64,000 bases of DNA from Tragulus kanchil (Eukaryota; Chordata; Mammalia; Artiodactyla; Tragulidae). Below are positions 1-11,745 of this stretch, piece by piece (position 1 is the first letter of the stretch; each line of letters opens with the position of its first letter). Position numbers and translations under genes: made by a program. The DNA lies in NCBI GenBank assembly GCA_022376925.1, contig JAIOJX010000032.1, forward strand, positions 99,936,794 through 100,000,793, given 5' to 3'. The notes under the pieces are model-generated. The model had not been told where the DNA came from and made no database searches. It saw only the letters and a list, made by a program, of their open reading frames with translations.

Positions 1-290
1 TTGTATTAGTTTTCGGTGTCCAGCAGGATGATTCGCTCCATGTATGTTTGGGGAACTGATGGCCATTGTCAGTTTAGTTAACATCCGTCTCCGCACGTGG
101 TTCCAGCTTTATTTCTTATGGTGAGACCTTTTAAGATCAACTCTTTCAGCAACTTCTCATGTTTACAGTGCAGTCGAGTGAATGGTAGTCGCATGCTGTA
201 TGCTACATCCCAGGATTTGTTTATCTTATAATGGGAAGTTTGTACCATTTGACTGCCCTACCCATCTGCCCTCCCTCCGCTACACCCCGG
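1..290 (-). mobile_element. Old L1 3'UTR fragment, antisense (copy A)
   Basis: The stretch reads like the reverse complement of a mammalian L1M 3'UTR: a 'ttgtattagttttcggtg' start, then 'tacatcccaggatttgttt' and 'ggaagtttgtacca'. The 5' end is cut by the window. Assignment is from remembered family sequence, not a search. Confidence 0.6.
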
Positions 291-629
291 GGACTAGAAC
301 ATTTCATCTGGTGGTCATGGCAGGTCTATTTGGTGAGGTAGACAGGGCGAGTTTATTATCCCCTCTGTATCTGATGAGGACTCCAAAGGCTGAAGATGAA
401 AAATGTGTGGGTCTTATTGATAAAATGGGGTGGGGCTTTGCTGCTGTTGTCCTGATGCCCCTCTGTCATCTCCTAGCTTAAATAACTGGCCTTGGTTGAC
501 ACCCCACTTGCTCAGTTGGCCTTCCCTGCCCGTGAACTGAATTAGCCTTTTGCTTCCTGCCCTGTTTGATGTCTGATTCCCACCTTGTGTTACAGAAAGT
601 ATATTTTCTTTTATCTGTCGGTTTCCTCC

Positions 630-760
630 GTTAGAATATAAGCTTCCTGGGTTTATTTATATTGTACACAGGTAGGATCCAGACACTTGAAACAGTTCCT
701 TTCACACATTGGTACTCAATAAATGCTTGTTAAATGATTGAGTGAATAATTAAAGAGGCA
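630..760 (+). mobile_element. L2-like 3' end
   Basis: The order 'gaatataagcttcctggg', a region of the 'tgcctggcacat' type, and 'ctcaataaatgcttgtt' matches the 3' end of L2 LINEs. A second copy at 1736-1866 comes from tandem pair 1. It is divergent, so the call is moderate. Confidence 0.5.
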
Positions 761-1079
761 GATGACAAATGCAGATACTGTTGAGTTAAGGTGACTTAGG
801 GAAAAATCCTCACTATATTTTGAGGACTTGATGTATGGTTCAGAAAATTAGCCTATCCATTTGCTCTGCTGTGGTCTCAGCTCTTAATAATTCATTCACT
901 GAACAAGTATTTGAGAGTAAATTTGCTTCCGGTGTTCTGGACACTTCAAAACAGCTTTATTTGGATATTCTTGAATTTTATTACACGTGTTTCCTTTGCC
1001 TCATCTTGATCCTGGCCATTTCTATTTTAAATCTGAACACTTACAAATTGAAGAATAAAAGGCAACCAGGAGTCATTTT

Positions 1080-1396
1080 TTATTAAGATATCATTGACAC
1101 ATAACATTGTATTAGTTTTCGGTGTCCAGCAGGATGATTCGCTCCATGTATGTTTGGGGAACTGATGGCCATTGTCAGTTTAGTTAACATCCGTCTCCGC
1201 ACGTGGTTCCAGCTTTATTTCTTATGGTGAGACCTTTTAAGATCAACTCTTTCAGCAACTTCTCATGTTTACAGTGCAGTCGAGTGAATGGTAGTCGCAT
1301 GCTGTATGCTACATCCCAGGATTTGTTTATCTTATAATGGGAAGTTTGTACCATTTGACTGCCTTACCCATCTGCCCTCCCTCCGCTACACCCCAG
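1080..1396 (-). mobile_element. Old L1 3'UTR fragment, antisense (copy B)
   Basis: Same fragment as at 1-290, here with about 27 more bases on its left ('aagatatcattgacacata'). It is present twice only because it lies in tandem pair 1. Confidence 0.6.
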
Positions 1397-2051
1397 GGAC
1401 TAGAACATTTCATCTGGTGGTCATGGCAGGTCTATTTGGTGAGGTAGACAGGGTGAGTTTATTATCCCCTCTGTATCTGATGAGGACTCCAAAGGCTGAA
1501 GATGAAAAATATGTGGGTCTTATTGATAAAATGGGGTGGGGCTTTGCTGCTGTTGTCCTGATGCCCCTCTGTCATCTCCTAGCTTAAATAACTGGCCTTG
1601 GTTGACACCCCACTTGCTCAGTTGGCCTTCCCTGCCCGTGAACTGAATTAGCCTTTTGCTTCCTGCCCTGTTTGATGTCTGATTCCCACCTTGTGTTACA
1701 GAAAGTATATTTTCTTTTATCTGTCGGTTTCCTCCGTTAGAATATAAGCTTCCTGGGTTTATTTATATTGTACACAGGTAGGATCCAGACACTTGAAACA
1801 GTTCCTTTCACACATTGGTACTCAATAAATGCTTGTTAAATGATTGAGTGAATAATTAAAGAGGCAGATGACAAATGCAGATACTGTTGAGTTAAGGTGA
1901 CTTAGGGAAAAATCCTCACTATATTTTGAGGACTTGATGTATGGTTCAGAAAATTAGCCTATCCATTTGCTCTGCTGTGGTCTCAGCTCTTAATAATTCA
2001 TTCACTGAACAAGTATTTGAGAGTAAATTTGCTTCCGGTGTTCTGGACACT

Positions 2052-3831
2052 GTCTCAGGTGTTTGAAAGCCACAGCGACAAAACAGATTAAGAATTTCCG
2101 TGATAGTAGAGCTTTCATTTTTTGTGTGTATGTGTTTGTGGTGGGATGGGTCATAGAGACAACTGTAAATTTAAGGAATAGACTTTATAAATATATAACT
2201 TTGCAACTCTCTGTGTAGGATAAGAGTTAAAATATGAAGAGTCAAGCATAGCAGAAATAGGAACTATGGAAGTTCTGTTCTACATGTAGCTTAGAAAGTC
2301 TCTGAGAATTGATTTTTCACTGTTTGATGAATGAACATGCAGTCAGTAATTGTTGAAAGGAGGAATGTTTTTAAGTCCTAATTGTTTCTGCATCAAAATA
2401 CCTGTGATGCAGCATTCTTCAAGTAAAGTGCATCCAATGCTTTCAGGCTAGTACTTAGGAAATTCAGTTGAAGTTCAGATCTAACCTGGTGCTGGATTCC
2501 ATCTCCATCTTCTCTCTCCTGCTCTGAAGTGGGTGGGAACCACCACGTAGGAGCTGAGCATGGTGGAGCCATGATGTAGACATTGCATCTTTGACCATCC
2601 AACAGCATCCAGGTCCAGCCTCACTCACCTCCTCCGTTTTCCAGCTCCGTGACAAGGGATCGTTTCCAGAGTTTTCATTCTTCCAGGGATGATATTAATT
2701 TCTACACTAGTCATTTTTCTAATGTGCCTCCCACTTCCTGACCTACAACAGGAGTTCAACAAACATTCATTTCTCATTCCCTTTTGTACCTTGTATGCCT
2801 TAAAATTGCCCTGTTATGGAGGGATTAGAATACCATGCAAGTGTGAAAAGAAAGCAGTTCAGAGTCTTCCTTGCACGTGCGCCAGCAGCAATTGCAGGGC
2901 CAGGATACATGATAACCACCTCATCTCAGCTCATAAACGCTGGTACATTTTAATCAGATTTTAGATGTTATGAAGGCTCCAAGTAATTACAGTTATTTTT
3001 GCCTTAAAATTGAACTGCTCTTATTAACATTCTTTCATTAAGTCTTTATTTCCCCCCTCTGGTAGTTACAGGGGATTGTAGAATTTCCAAGTCAGGTAAC
3101 TGGGCAGCAGATGGCACTCAGACAGATGCTTTTATTATTTAGATGTAGGAATAGGTCCCCAAAGATGATACTGCTGATCCTGGACTAGCTGGTAACCCTG
3201 GAACTCCAAGAGGAGGCGGGCTTTTCTAAAGTCATCTCTGCTGGCCCTTTCTCACTCCTGCTTACCTTTATCCTGATACGGGGCTTTATTTCTGCTTTAC
3301 AGACTGCCCTCCAGTCCGTTTTTTTTTTTTTTTTCTTGAGTCAGTTATGGTTATTACAATAAGAAAAAGGAGGCTCAGATATATCCCTGTTTGTTCATCC
3401 AAAACTCTTTACCACTCGTGGGCCGTATGTTAAGTGCTGTGCTGGGGGATCCAACAATCTGTGCAGGTGCCCCTGGCCCCGGGGGAAGGCACATCTAGGA
3501 TGGGGACACGTCCCCAGGTCCAGACTCAAGGCTCCTTCCATTTCACTCTGCTGAAGACTTAGGACTCCCTTAACGGCCAAACTGTATCTTAGTAATGAAA
3601 ATGATGATAATCATCCTGAGAAAGATGGGGGTGTAAGATGATGCAGAGAGGCTAGGACGCTCAAAGTAAACGAGACTCTCTGCACCCTCAAAGTGTGCCT
3701 GTCCATCGGGGTGGCGTGTGGCGGGCCTGCCAACACTGGCACGTTCCACCAGGCTTCTGACCTGAGAGACACCGTGCTGGGGTGGCAGGCTGTAAACTCC
3801 TAGCAAATCTGTCTGGTGACTAGAGTGTTAC
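2052..3831. other. Single-copy intergenic stretch
   Basis: No gene or confident repeat is visible. A T run lies at 3319-3334. Open frames here are short, lack family resemblance and look like chance frames. Confidence 0.6.
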
Positions 3832-6007
3832 CCCTGTTTTATGGATGACAAAACAAAGGCTCCATGTCTTCCATAACTCCCTGCAGGTCATGCAGCTCGT
3901 GGGAACTGCAGGTGGGAATCAGACCCAGGCTGGTGGGCCCCGCTGTCTGTGATCTCATGAAGCCCTAGTGTTCTGGGGTGCGGGGGGATGGAGCTGCATT
4001 TGAATGAGATTGCAAACAGGGACAGATGTGTCAGTTCCCAATTTCTCACAAGATGCTGACGTGCCTTGATTTTTTTTTTTTTTTTTTTGCTAGGACCTTC
4101 TCTCGCTTTCCCATTGGTCCATCAGAGTGACCATGGGAGCCTTCTCGTCTGAGAGACTGCTGGGTGTGCCTAAGCTCACACCTTTTGAGCTAATTGTGTA
4201 CAATTTAGCATTCGCAAAGCACTGACAGTCCTTCTTCAAACCAAGTGTGAAAGTTTTTAAATTAGCTTTCACAGTTTGATTCACAAGCAGCAAATGCAAA
4301 ACGGCACAGGATTCATTTTTCCAACCACCACCACGATGGCATAGCTGAAGGCTATCGTAGCTCATTTCCTTCAACAGTTAGAGAAGGGGCTGGCCAGGGG
4401 CAGTGCTCTTAGAAGAAGAACCTTCTACAGGAGATCTCAATGCTGTGGTTATTATAAGAATCAGATCCACAAATGACATTTTGGCAGCCTGGAACAAGAG
4501 TGCGTGAGGAATAGGAACTTTGGAATGGTCTTGGTATCTTAGTTCAGTTGCATACTGTTTTTTGTTTTTTTCTCTCTTTTGTTGCAGCATTTTATTCTTT
4601 CATACTGGTAGTGAATTGGGACAGGTCAGTTACCATTTTTTAGCCTCACTTTACCTCATTGTATAATGGGGATAATATTCTCAATTATCCAAAAGACTCT
4701 GGTGAGGGTAAAATGATATACTGTATAGGACAACGTGGCACAGCAGCTGACATCAGAGACATCTCAGTCAATTAGAGCTATTTTTAGAGTCATCTTGAAC
4801 TTCTCCTGCAAATAGTGTTCACTGTCTTAGGGAATGTTTTCCCTTTGGAAACATTGAGCTTCTGCTGGGTGCCAAGTGCTGTACCTAGCACTGGGGATAA
4901 GTTGATAAGCACAGTCTGCTGGGCCTCTCACCCTGTTTTATGGATGACAAAACAAAGGCTCCATGTCTTCCATAACTCCCTGCAGGTCATGCAGCTCGTG
5001 GGAACTGCAGGTGGGAATCAGACCCAGGCTGGTGAGCCCCGCTGTCTGTGATCTCATGAAGCCCTAGTGTTCTGGGGTGCGGGGGGATGGGGCTGCATTT
5101 GAATGAGATTGCAAACAGGGACAGATGTGTCAGTTCCCAATTTCTCACAAGATGCTGACGTGCCTTGATTTTTTTTTTTTTTTTTTTTGCTAGGACCTTC
5201 TCTCGCTTTCCCATTGGTCCATCAGAGTGACCATGGGAGCCTTCTCGTCTGAGAGACTGCTGGGTGTGCCTAAGCTCACACCTTTTGAGCTAATTGTGTA
5301 CAATTTAGCATTCGCAAAGCACTGACAGTCCTTCTTCAAACCAAGTGTGAAAGTTTTTAAATTAGCTTTCACAGTTTGATTCACAAGCAGCAAATGCAAA
5401 ACGGCACAGGATTCATTTTTCCAACCACCACCACGATGGCATAGCTGAAGGCTATCGTAGCTCATTTCCTTCAACAGTTAGAGAAGGGGCTGGCCAGGGG
5501 CAGTGCTCTTAGAAGAAGAACCTTCTACAGGAGATCTCAATGCTGTGGTTATTATAAGAATCAGATCCACAAATGACATTTTGGCAGCCTGGAACAAGAG
5601 TGCGTGAGGAATAGGAACTTTGGAATGGTCTTGGTATCTTAGTTCAGTTGCATACTGTTTTTTGTTTTTTTCTCTCTTTTGTTGCAGCATTTTATTCTTT
5701 CATACTGGTAGTGAATTGGGACAGGTCAGTTACCATTTTTTAGCCTCACTTTACCTCATTGTATAATGGGGATAATATTCTCAATTATCCAAAAGACTCT
5801 GGTGAGGGTAAAATGATATACTGTATAGGACAACGTGGCACAGCAGCTGACATCAGAGACATCTCAGTCAATTAGAGCTATTTTTAGAGTCATCTTGAAC
5901 TTCTCCTGCAAATAGTGTTCACTGTCTTAGGGAATGTTTTCCCTTTGGAAACATTGAGCTTCTGCTGGGTGCCAAGTGCTGTACCTAGCACTGGGGATAA
6001 GTTGATA
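3832..6007 (+). repeat. Tandem pair 2 (3832-4907 / 4931-6007)
   Basis: Offset 1099-1100; the one-base change comes from a 19 versus 20 T run at 4070 and 5169. Copy A ends in 4908-4930, a shortened version of what follows copy B at 6008: 'agcacagtctgctgggcct' against 'ccaaagcacagtcctgccct'. That is a damaged joint. Confidence 0.95.
3836..3950 (-). mobile_element. MIR-like fragment, antisense
   Basis: The layout 'gttttatggatgacaaaac', then 'ccatgtc', then 'gggaatcagacccaggctgg' follows the antisense MIR core. It is weakly conserved. The second copy at 4935-5049 is part of tandem pair 2. Confidence 0.4.
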
Positions 6008-6184
6008 CCAAAGCACAGTCCTGCCCTGAGAGGCCTCTCATTGCAGAGACAGACACATAGAAACAGCCTTATGATACAGCATGGCAAGTGCGGTGGGAAA
6101 GCAGAACGGCTTCTGATCCCCCTGGAGGGAGTGGCAATAGGAAACCTTAGGGCGTCTTCAGTGAGGTGTCACCTTATGCTGGTC

Positions 6185-6970
6185 TGAATGTCAGTGACAC
6201 ATCATCGAAAAGTCTACCAATGATAAATGCTGGAGAGGTTGGAGAAAATGGAACCCTTCTGCATGGTTGGTGAGCATGTATATTAGTGCCGCCTCTGTGG
6301 AGGATGATATGAAAATTCCTTAAAGAGTTACCATGTGAACCTGGAATTCTACTCCTGGACATATATCCAGAGAAAACTAATTGGATGCTCATAACAGCAT
6401 CATTCACAATAGCCAGGGCATGGAAGCAACCTAAATGTTCGTTGACCGGGGAACAGATAAAGAAATTGTGGTACCTACATACAGCGAAATATTGCTAAGC
6501 CATGAACAGGGTGAAGTAATGCCATTTGCAGCAACACGGATGGACCTAGAGATTATTGTGCTAACTTAAGTAAGCCAGAGAAAGACAGCTATCATATGAT
6601 CATGCTTGTGTTGGAAAAAAGGTACAAGTGAACTTATTTACAAAACAGAAATAGACCCACAGCTATAGAAAAGAAACGTTTGATTACTGAAGGGGAAAGG
6701 AGGAAGGTATTAATTGGGAGGTTAGGATTGATATATACATACTAATATATATGACCTAGATAAGCAACATGGACCTACTTTATAGCACAGGGAGTTACAC
6801 TTAATATTTTATAATAACCCATAAGGGGAAAGAATCTGAATAATTTATTTTTATATAATATATTTACATTCCTTTTATTTACTCATATATTCGTTGTATA
6901 AACTGATTACCTGTATGATATACTTGAAACTAGTATAACATTGTACATCAATTATACTTCAATTTAAAAA
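6185..6970 (+). mobile_element. L1 ORF2 3' end plus 3'UTR, old
   Basis: The sequence runs from the L1 ORF2 C-terminal region ('aatgctggagaggttggag', 'tggaagcaacctaaatgtt') through a 3'UTR to 'catcaattatacttcaattt' and an A-rich tail. It is 5'-truncated and carries many frame breaks. It is older and of a different subfamily from the full-length L1 at 11045. Its last part (from 6769) is repeated at 7904-8090 by tandem pair 3. Confidence 0.85.
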
Positions 6971-7682
6971 TAAGAAAACCTTTGGGAGAAACATAGTTTC
7001 AAAACATATGTAGGAATCTGAGAGGTAAGAGGATTGAAACGGAGTTCCAGGCAGAGGATATAACCCACGACAAAGGCAAGGAGGTGAGGAGTGGGCTTCC
7101 TTTGGGGAATTTCTGAGTGCTTCCCTGCAGTTGCAGCAACCTGTATGTGAGTAAGTAACTTGAACTGCCTCCCACGTCCTCACCTGTAAAATGGGCATAG
7201 TGATAGGACCTGCCTCATTGGACTGTTGTCAGGACAAAATCCCTTGAAGCAAGTCAAGGGATATCCTTGGAATACACCTTGGCACAGAGTAGCAGGGAAT
7301 GTTGTCAATTACCATTAAGTAGTATTGAACTGTGTTTAATGGATGTCATTACCTAAGAGCTTCTGAGGACTTTTACGATGTCAGGGTACATTCTGTGTCC
7401 TCAGAAGGGTTTTCTTACATGTGGCATTCCCTAAGCCTGCTTGATCATGAGTTGGATGGAGAACATTTGTTGTTTTAGTAAATTCTTGGTAGTAATCTTT
7501 TCTTGGGACCTTTGTGCTATAAGTTTGGGGAATGCTGTGGTTGGATGCAAGAGATGAAATCTATGTTCTTGTTCTAAAAGAAATTAACCTAGTTGAGCTT
7601 CTAACAGCTCAAGAGAGAAAAAGAGAAAATTTAAAGGATTTTTTTTCCTTTCTTTTTGTTTAGGGACCGACCCCTGTTTGAC

Positions 7683-7711
7683 AGACAGACACACACATAC
7701 ACACACACACA
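7683..7711 (+). repeat. (CA)n microsatellite
   Basis: Imperfect CA dinucleotide run preceded by 'acagacagac'. Repeated at 8798-8826 through tandem pair 3. Confidence 0.85.
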
Positions 7712-7903
7712 GTCACACCCAATATTGGCATTGGAGATTTAGAATTAAAAACACACTCAGAGGAGTTACAACCTGAAGGTTTAGTAGGAATCACTCTTTG
7801 TTTATTTCAGTTGTGTTCCTGATATTCATGTCAAGCTGATAGTGTTATTGATCAGGTGTATATAGCAAAATAAAAATGGAAACATTTGTTTGCTCAGCAC
7901 TAA

Positions 7904-8090
7904 AATGGACCTACTTTATAGCACAGGAGTAACCCATAAGGGGAAAGAATCTGAATAATTTATTTTTATATAATATATTTACATTCCTTTTATTTACTCA
8001 TATATTCGTTGTATAAACTGATTACCTGTATGATATACTTGAAACTAGTATAACATTGTACATCAATTATACTTCAATTTAAAAATAAGA
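7904..8090 (+). mobile_element. L1 3'UTR end, second copy
   Basis: Repeat of the tail of the L1 fragment at 6185-6970, produced by tandem pair 3. It is not an independent insertion, because the downstream flank is also repeated. Confidence 0.85.
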
Positions 8091-9187
8091 AAACCTTTGG
8101 GAGAAACATAGTTTCAAAACATATGTAGGAATCTGAGAGGTAAGAGGATTGAAACGGAGTTCCAGGCAGAGGATATAACCCACGACAAAGGCAAGGAGGT
8201 GAGGAGTGGGCTTCCTTTGGGGAATTTCTGAGTGCTTCCCTGCAGTTGCAGCAACCTGTATGTGAGTAAGTAACTTGAACTGCCTCCCACGTCCTCACCT
8301 GTAAAATGGGCATAGTGATAGGACCTGCCTCATTGGACTGTTGTCAGGACAAAATCCCTTGAAGCAAGTCAAGGGATATCCTTGGAATACACCTTGGCAC
8401 AGAGTAGCAGGGAATGTTGTCAATTACCATTAAGTAGTATTGAACTGTGTTTAATGGATGTCATTACCTAAGAGCTTCTGAGGACTTTTACGATGTCAGG
8501 GTACATTCTGTGTCCTCAGAAGGGTTTTCTTACATGTGGCATTCCCTAAGCCTGCTTGATCATGAGTTGGATGGAGAACATTTGTTGTTTTAGTAAATTC
8601 TTGGTAGTAATCTTTTCTTGGGACCTTTGTGCTATAAGTTTGGGGAATGCTGTGGTTGGATGCAAGAGATGAAATCTATGTTCTTGTTCTAAAAGAAATT
8701 AACCTAGTTGAGCTTCTAACAGCTCAAGAGAGAAAAAGAGAAAATTTAAAGGATTTTTTTTCCTTTCTTTTTGTTTAGGGACCGACCCCTGTTTGACAGA
8801 CAGACACACACATACACACACACACAGTCACACCCAATATTGGCATTGGAGATTTAGAATTAAAAACACACTCAGAGGAGTTACAACCTGAAGGTTTAGT
8901 AGGAATCACTCTTTGTTTATTTCAGTTGTGTTCCTGATATTCATGTCAAGCTGATAGTGTTATTGATCAGGTGTATATAGCATTATATGGACAGGTGAAA
9001 AATCCATAGGGCACAGAATCCATAGGTCTTGTGGCTTATTTGTTTGCTCAGCACTAAAACCAAGGTTTGGTCCCATATGATCTCCTTGCTTCTTCCCCAT
9101 GTACCAGAGAACAAGCCAGGCAGGCTACCTGGAAAGTAGGGAGAAACTGAGGTGGGGAAGAGTTGGATATAGGGATCAGAGTTGCAG

Positions 9188-9400
9188 CCTGGGGGTTAAA
9201 GAGTATACACTCTGAGCTCAGACCACCCACTTCAGACTCTCTGCTGCTTACCAGTTGTGTAACCTCAGGCTAGTCACTGATTTTCATGGGTCTCAGTTTC
9301 CTCATCTGTAAAGTGGGGACACAAAGCAGTAGCCACTTCATGGAGCTGCTGAGTGTTACCATGTGAAATCCTTAGAACAGCTCCTGGGTTTCAGGAAAGC
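9188..9400 (+). mobile_element. MIR SINE
   Basis: In order: 'gttaaagagtatacactctg', 'cttaccagttgtgtaacctc', 'tcagtttcctcatctgtaaa' and 'cttagaacagctcctg'. This is the sense-strand MIR layout. Confidence 0.8.
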
Positions 9401-9734
9401 TGCGGATGTACTGACTGCTGGGGGAAAGCCAGTTCTTGTCTCCTGGAGTGAATTAGCCAGTTTCTCTGAGCCACTGTTTCCTGTGATCGTCACACCCATT
9501 GCCTAGAACTGTTGGGAGGCTGAAAAAATGAGGTAAAAGTGAGTGGGTGCTCAGTATGACTGTCTTTCTAGTGCAGATTTCAGGGGCTGGTGTCCCATGG
9601 ACCTGGTTACCAGCTAAAAATCTCTGTGCTTCTCTCAGCCCTAACGACTGGGCCAGCAGAGAATTCCCCAACTTTCTATTCTAATAAATTGTTTATAAAC
9701 CAAAAACAGCAACAACAAAAAAAATCCCTCTGTG

Positions 9735-9850
9735 CTTCTGCTTCTTTAGCACACACACCTAGAAGGGTTGTGAGGAATCAAACATGCAGTGCATGCACTT
9801 GGCACAAGGCCAGTCCAGAGACTGATGCTCAGTAAGGGTTAGTGCTTATT
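9735..9850 (+). mobile_element. MIR-like 3' fragment
   Basis: 'gggttgtgaggaatcaaac', 'gcacttggcacaaggc' and 'gctcagtaagggtta' follow the 3' half of MIR. Confidence 0.5.
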
Positions 9851-11028
9851 GTGTGCTGGGCGAGGCTGGCCATCCCGAGCCTGCACATTGCAGCCTTCGG
9901 CTGCAGAACTGAAGCAGATGTAGATTGTGTCTCCATACAGCCAGCAAATGGTTACGGTGGCTGCCTTTCCACAGTGGCTGCAGGAATCAATACAGATGGC
10001 TACCCGATCGATTCCAGTACAGTGTATCTGATAGACAGACTTCACGGGCCATGACACGCAGAGGCAGGGAGAGGTTCTGAGGTTTTTCCCGAGCCTCAGC
10101 AGCAGGATGGATTCTCACGGTGTGCTCCTCCTTAGGCCCGGGGTGCTTATTTTCCAACACGAAACACATGTGAATGGACAACAGGTGCATGCTTTCGATG
10201 TAATCAAGAAGAATGAGCTCATGTGCAAGCATTAACTTGCCTTAGTTCAGCATCAGGATTTCCAGAGCTTTGTGATATGTGGATTTTGGTTTGGGCTTTC
10301 ATCTTTGTGGACAGGGACTTAAGGTGTATTAATAGTGTCTTACCTCTTCTTCCCCTTTTCAGATGAATTAGATGGGGGCAGGGGTGAAGTACTGCATGCT
10401 ATGCAAATTCCCTTCTACTTAGGGTACCTGGAAAGGTGCAGGATTTGGCTCTGCTCTCTGGCATCTTCCAAACAAGCCAGAGTGACCAGCCTCAGAAACT
10501 TTCATCACGGGACAAGTATGTTGAAATGAATCCCAAGTATTTTAGACCTTGCTCCATCTCTGCCATCCGTCCAGTGTCCCAGAGTGTTGCCTCTCTGGAG
10601 CTCACGGGGAAATTAAGTGCTGCTTCCGAATAGCGCACCTGTTGCTGAAACATGAAAACCTTTCGTTGACATGACTTTCCGGTGCTGCATGTCATTTTGT
10701 CTTAACTAGAAGGGATCATATCTTATTTTCATTCAACATGCATTTCTAATTATATTCCTTGAAAACGCTGACTATGCCTGATAGGATAATGTGCACCTAG
10801 GGTAGGTTCTGCAAATACATGTTGGATTTTGATTAAAAGGTGGTTTTAAAAAATGAGACCGTAAGTCCCTTCAATGTGTCAGCTCAATTCATGTGTCAGC
10901 CTGAAATCGTTGGTCTGTAATCACTTCTCATTCCTACTTGCCTTTCTTAAGTGTGCCTTTAGAAATGACAGTCTAATAATAAGAATATACCCGAGTGCTT
11001 TGTTAAAGGCTTTGACAATGTTTTTTTT
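9851..11028. other. Single-copy stretch before the L1
   Basis: No repeat or gene recognised. Frames up to about 80 codons occur on both strands but lack codon or family support. The T run at 11021-11028 ends at the L1 target site. Confidence 0.55.
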
Positions 11029-11031
11029 AAG

Positions 11032-11044
11032 AAGAAGTACTATG
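11032..11044 (+). repeat. L1 target-site duplication, 5' copy
   Basis: 'aagaagtactatg' here recurs exactly at 21366-21378 after the L1 A-rich tail, and again at 22470-22482 through tandem pair 7. It follows a T run, giving a TT/AAG-like cleavage context close to the usual TT/AAAA of L1 endonuclease. Confidence 0.92.
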
Positions 11045-11055
11045 GGAGGGGGAGC

Positions 11056-11065
11056 CAAGATGGCG
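11056..11065 (+). promoter_or_regulatory. YY1-like site at the L1 start
   Basis: 'caagatggcg' lies 11 bases into the element. A CAAGATGGC motif at the very 5' end is a known YY1 site in human L1 and helps fix the transcription start there. Conservation of place and sequence here supports the same role. Confidence 0.7.
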
Positions 11066-11223
11066 GAGGAATGAGGGGAAGAATTCACCAGCTCCCCAAC
11101 AGAATCAACAGAACTAATCAAGACAAACCACCACCAACAAACCAGCCGCTAGACGACAGAAGAATTCCATAGGTCCGCAAGAGTAGAAGAGTGAACAGCC
11201 AGATCTCTCCCGGAGCTACGGTT

Positions 11224-11745
11224 CTAAGAATCCTGTATCCTAACCCCCACGCCGGACTGCACCGACGGAGAGCGCGCCAGCAAGTACCCTAAAAGGGGGC
11301 CTAAGCGGAGCCTCGGGGGAGAGAGGGCAGCGATCAGTGTGAAAACTCCAAGAATCCGCCCAGATCGCCGGCAGAAATTAAGACACTGTGAAGATAGGAT
11401 ACTGGAGCAGGGCCAGACTGAACGCAATTGGAGTGCTGCATAGCAAACTGGAGCCGGGAGGGAGCGCCCAGTGTGAAAATCACACCGCTCGGCCGGGCAA
11501 AAATCGTGACTTTCCGCCTGGCACCGGGTGAGTTCAGACACTCCTAGTGGGGGACTGGCTGAAGCGGAAGTCGCCCACAGATTGCTGACCAAGGACCTGG
11601 CTCGGACTAGACGGGGAAGCTTGTGCCTGCCTTTGGGACTTGGACGCGTAACCGGCAGTGCGCGCGCGCCAATGGCGGTCTCAGAAGCCCGTGCACCCCC
11701 ATAGCTACCCGCAGCGGAGGAAGCCGGGAGAAGGGCAGGTATCAC
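11224..11745 (-). other. 173-codon antisense open frame in the L1 5'UTR
   Basis: An uninterrupted ATG-initiated frame runs antisense through the GC-rich 5'UTR. Primate L1 5'UTRs carry a short antisense ORF called ORF0, and this one is longer. I see no recognisable domain. High GC lowers stop-codon frequency, so chance is a serious alternative. Two sense-strand frames of 105-110 codons overlap it, which supports chance. Confidence 0.3.

Larger units (their letters stand above)
1..2051 (+). repeat. Tandem pair 1 (1-945 / 1107-2051)
   Basis: Bases 1-945 recur at 1107-2051 with an offset of 1106. I saw about four substitutions, two of them CpG to TpG/CpA. Bases 946-1106 lie only between the copies. 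The left edge of copy A is cut by the window start. Identity is lost after the shared 'ggacact' at 945 and 2051. Confidence 0.95.
6769..8982 (+). repeat. Tandem pair 3 (6769-7867 / 7904-8982)
   Basis: Offset 1115 over most of its length. Copy B lacks 20 bases near its start ('gcacaggagtaaccc'). Bases 7868-7903 after copy A look like a shortened, error-laden version of the genuine continuation at 8983-9057: both contain 'catttgtttgctcagcacta' or close to it. Confidence 0.95.

Noticed and set aside
182..481. 99-codon frame repeated at 1288-1587 as a conserved paralogue pair
   Set aside because: It overlaps an antisense L1 3'UTR fragment and is paired only through tandem pair 1. Equal preservation of noncoding flank shows no coding constraint.
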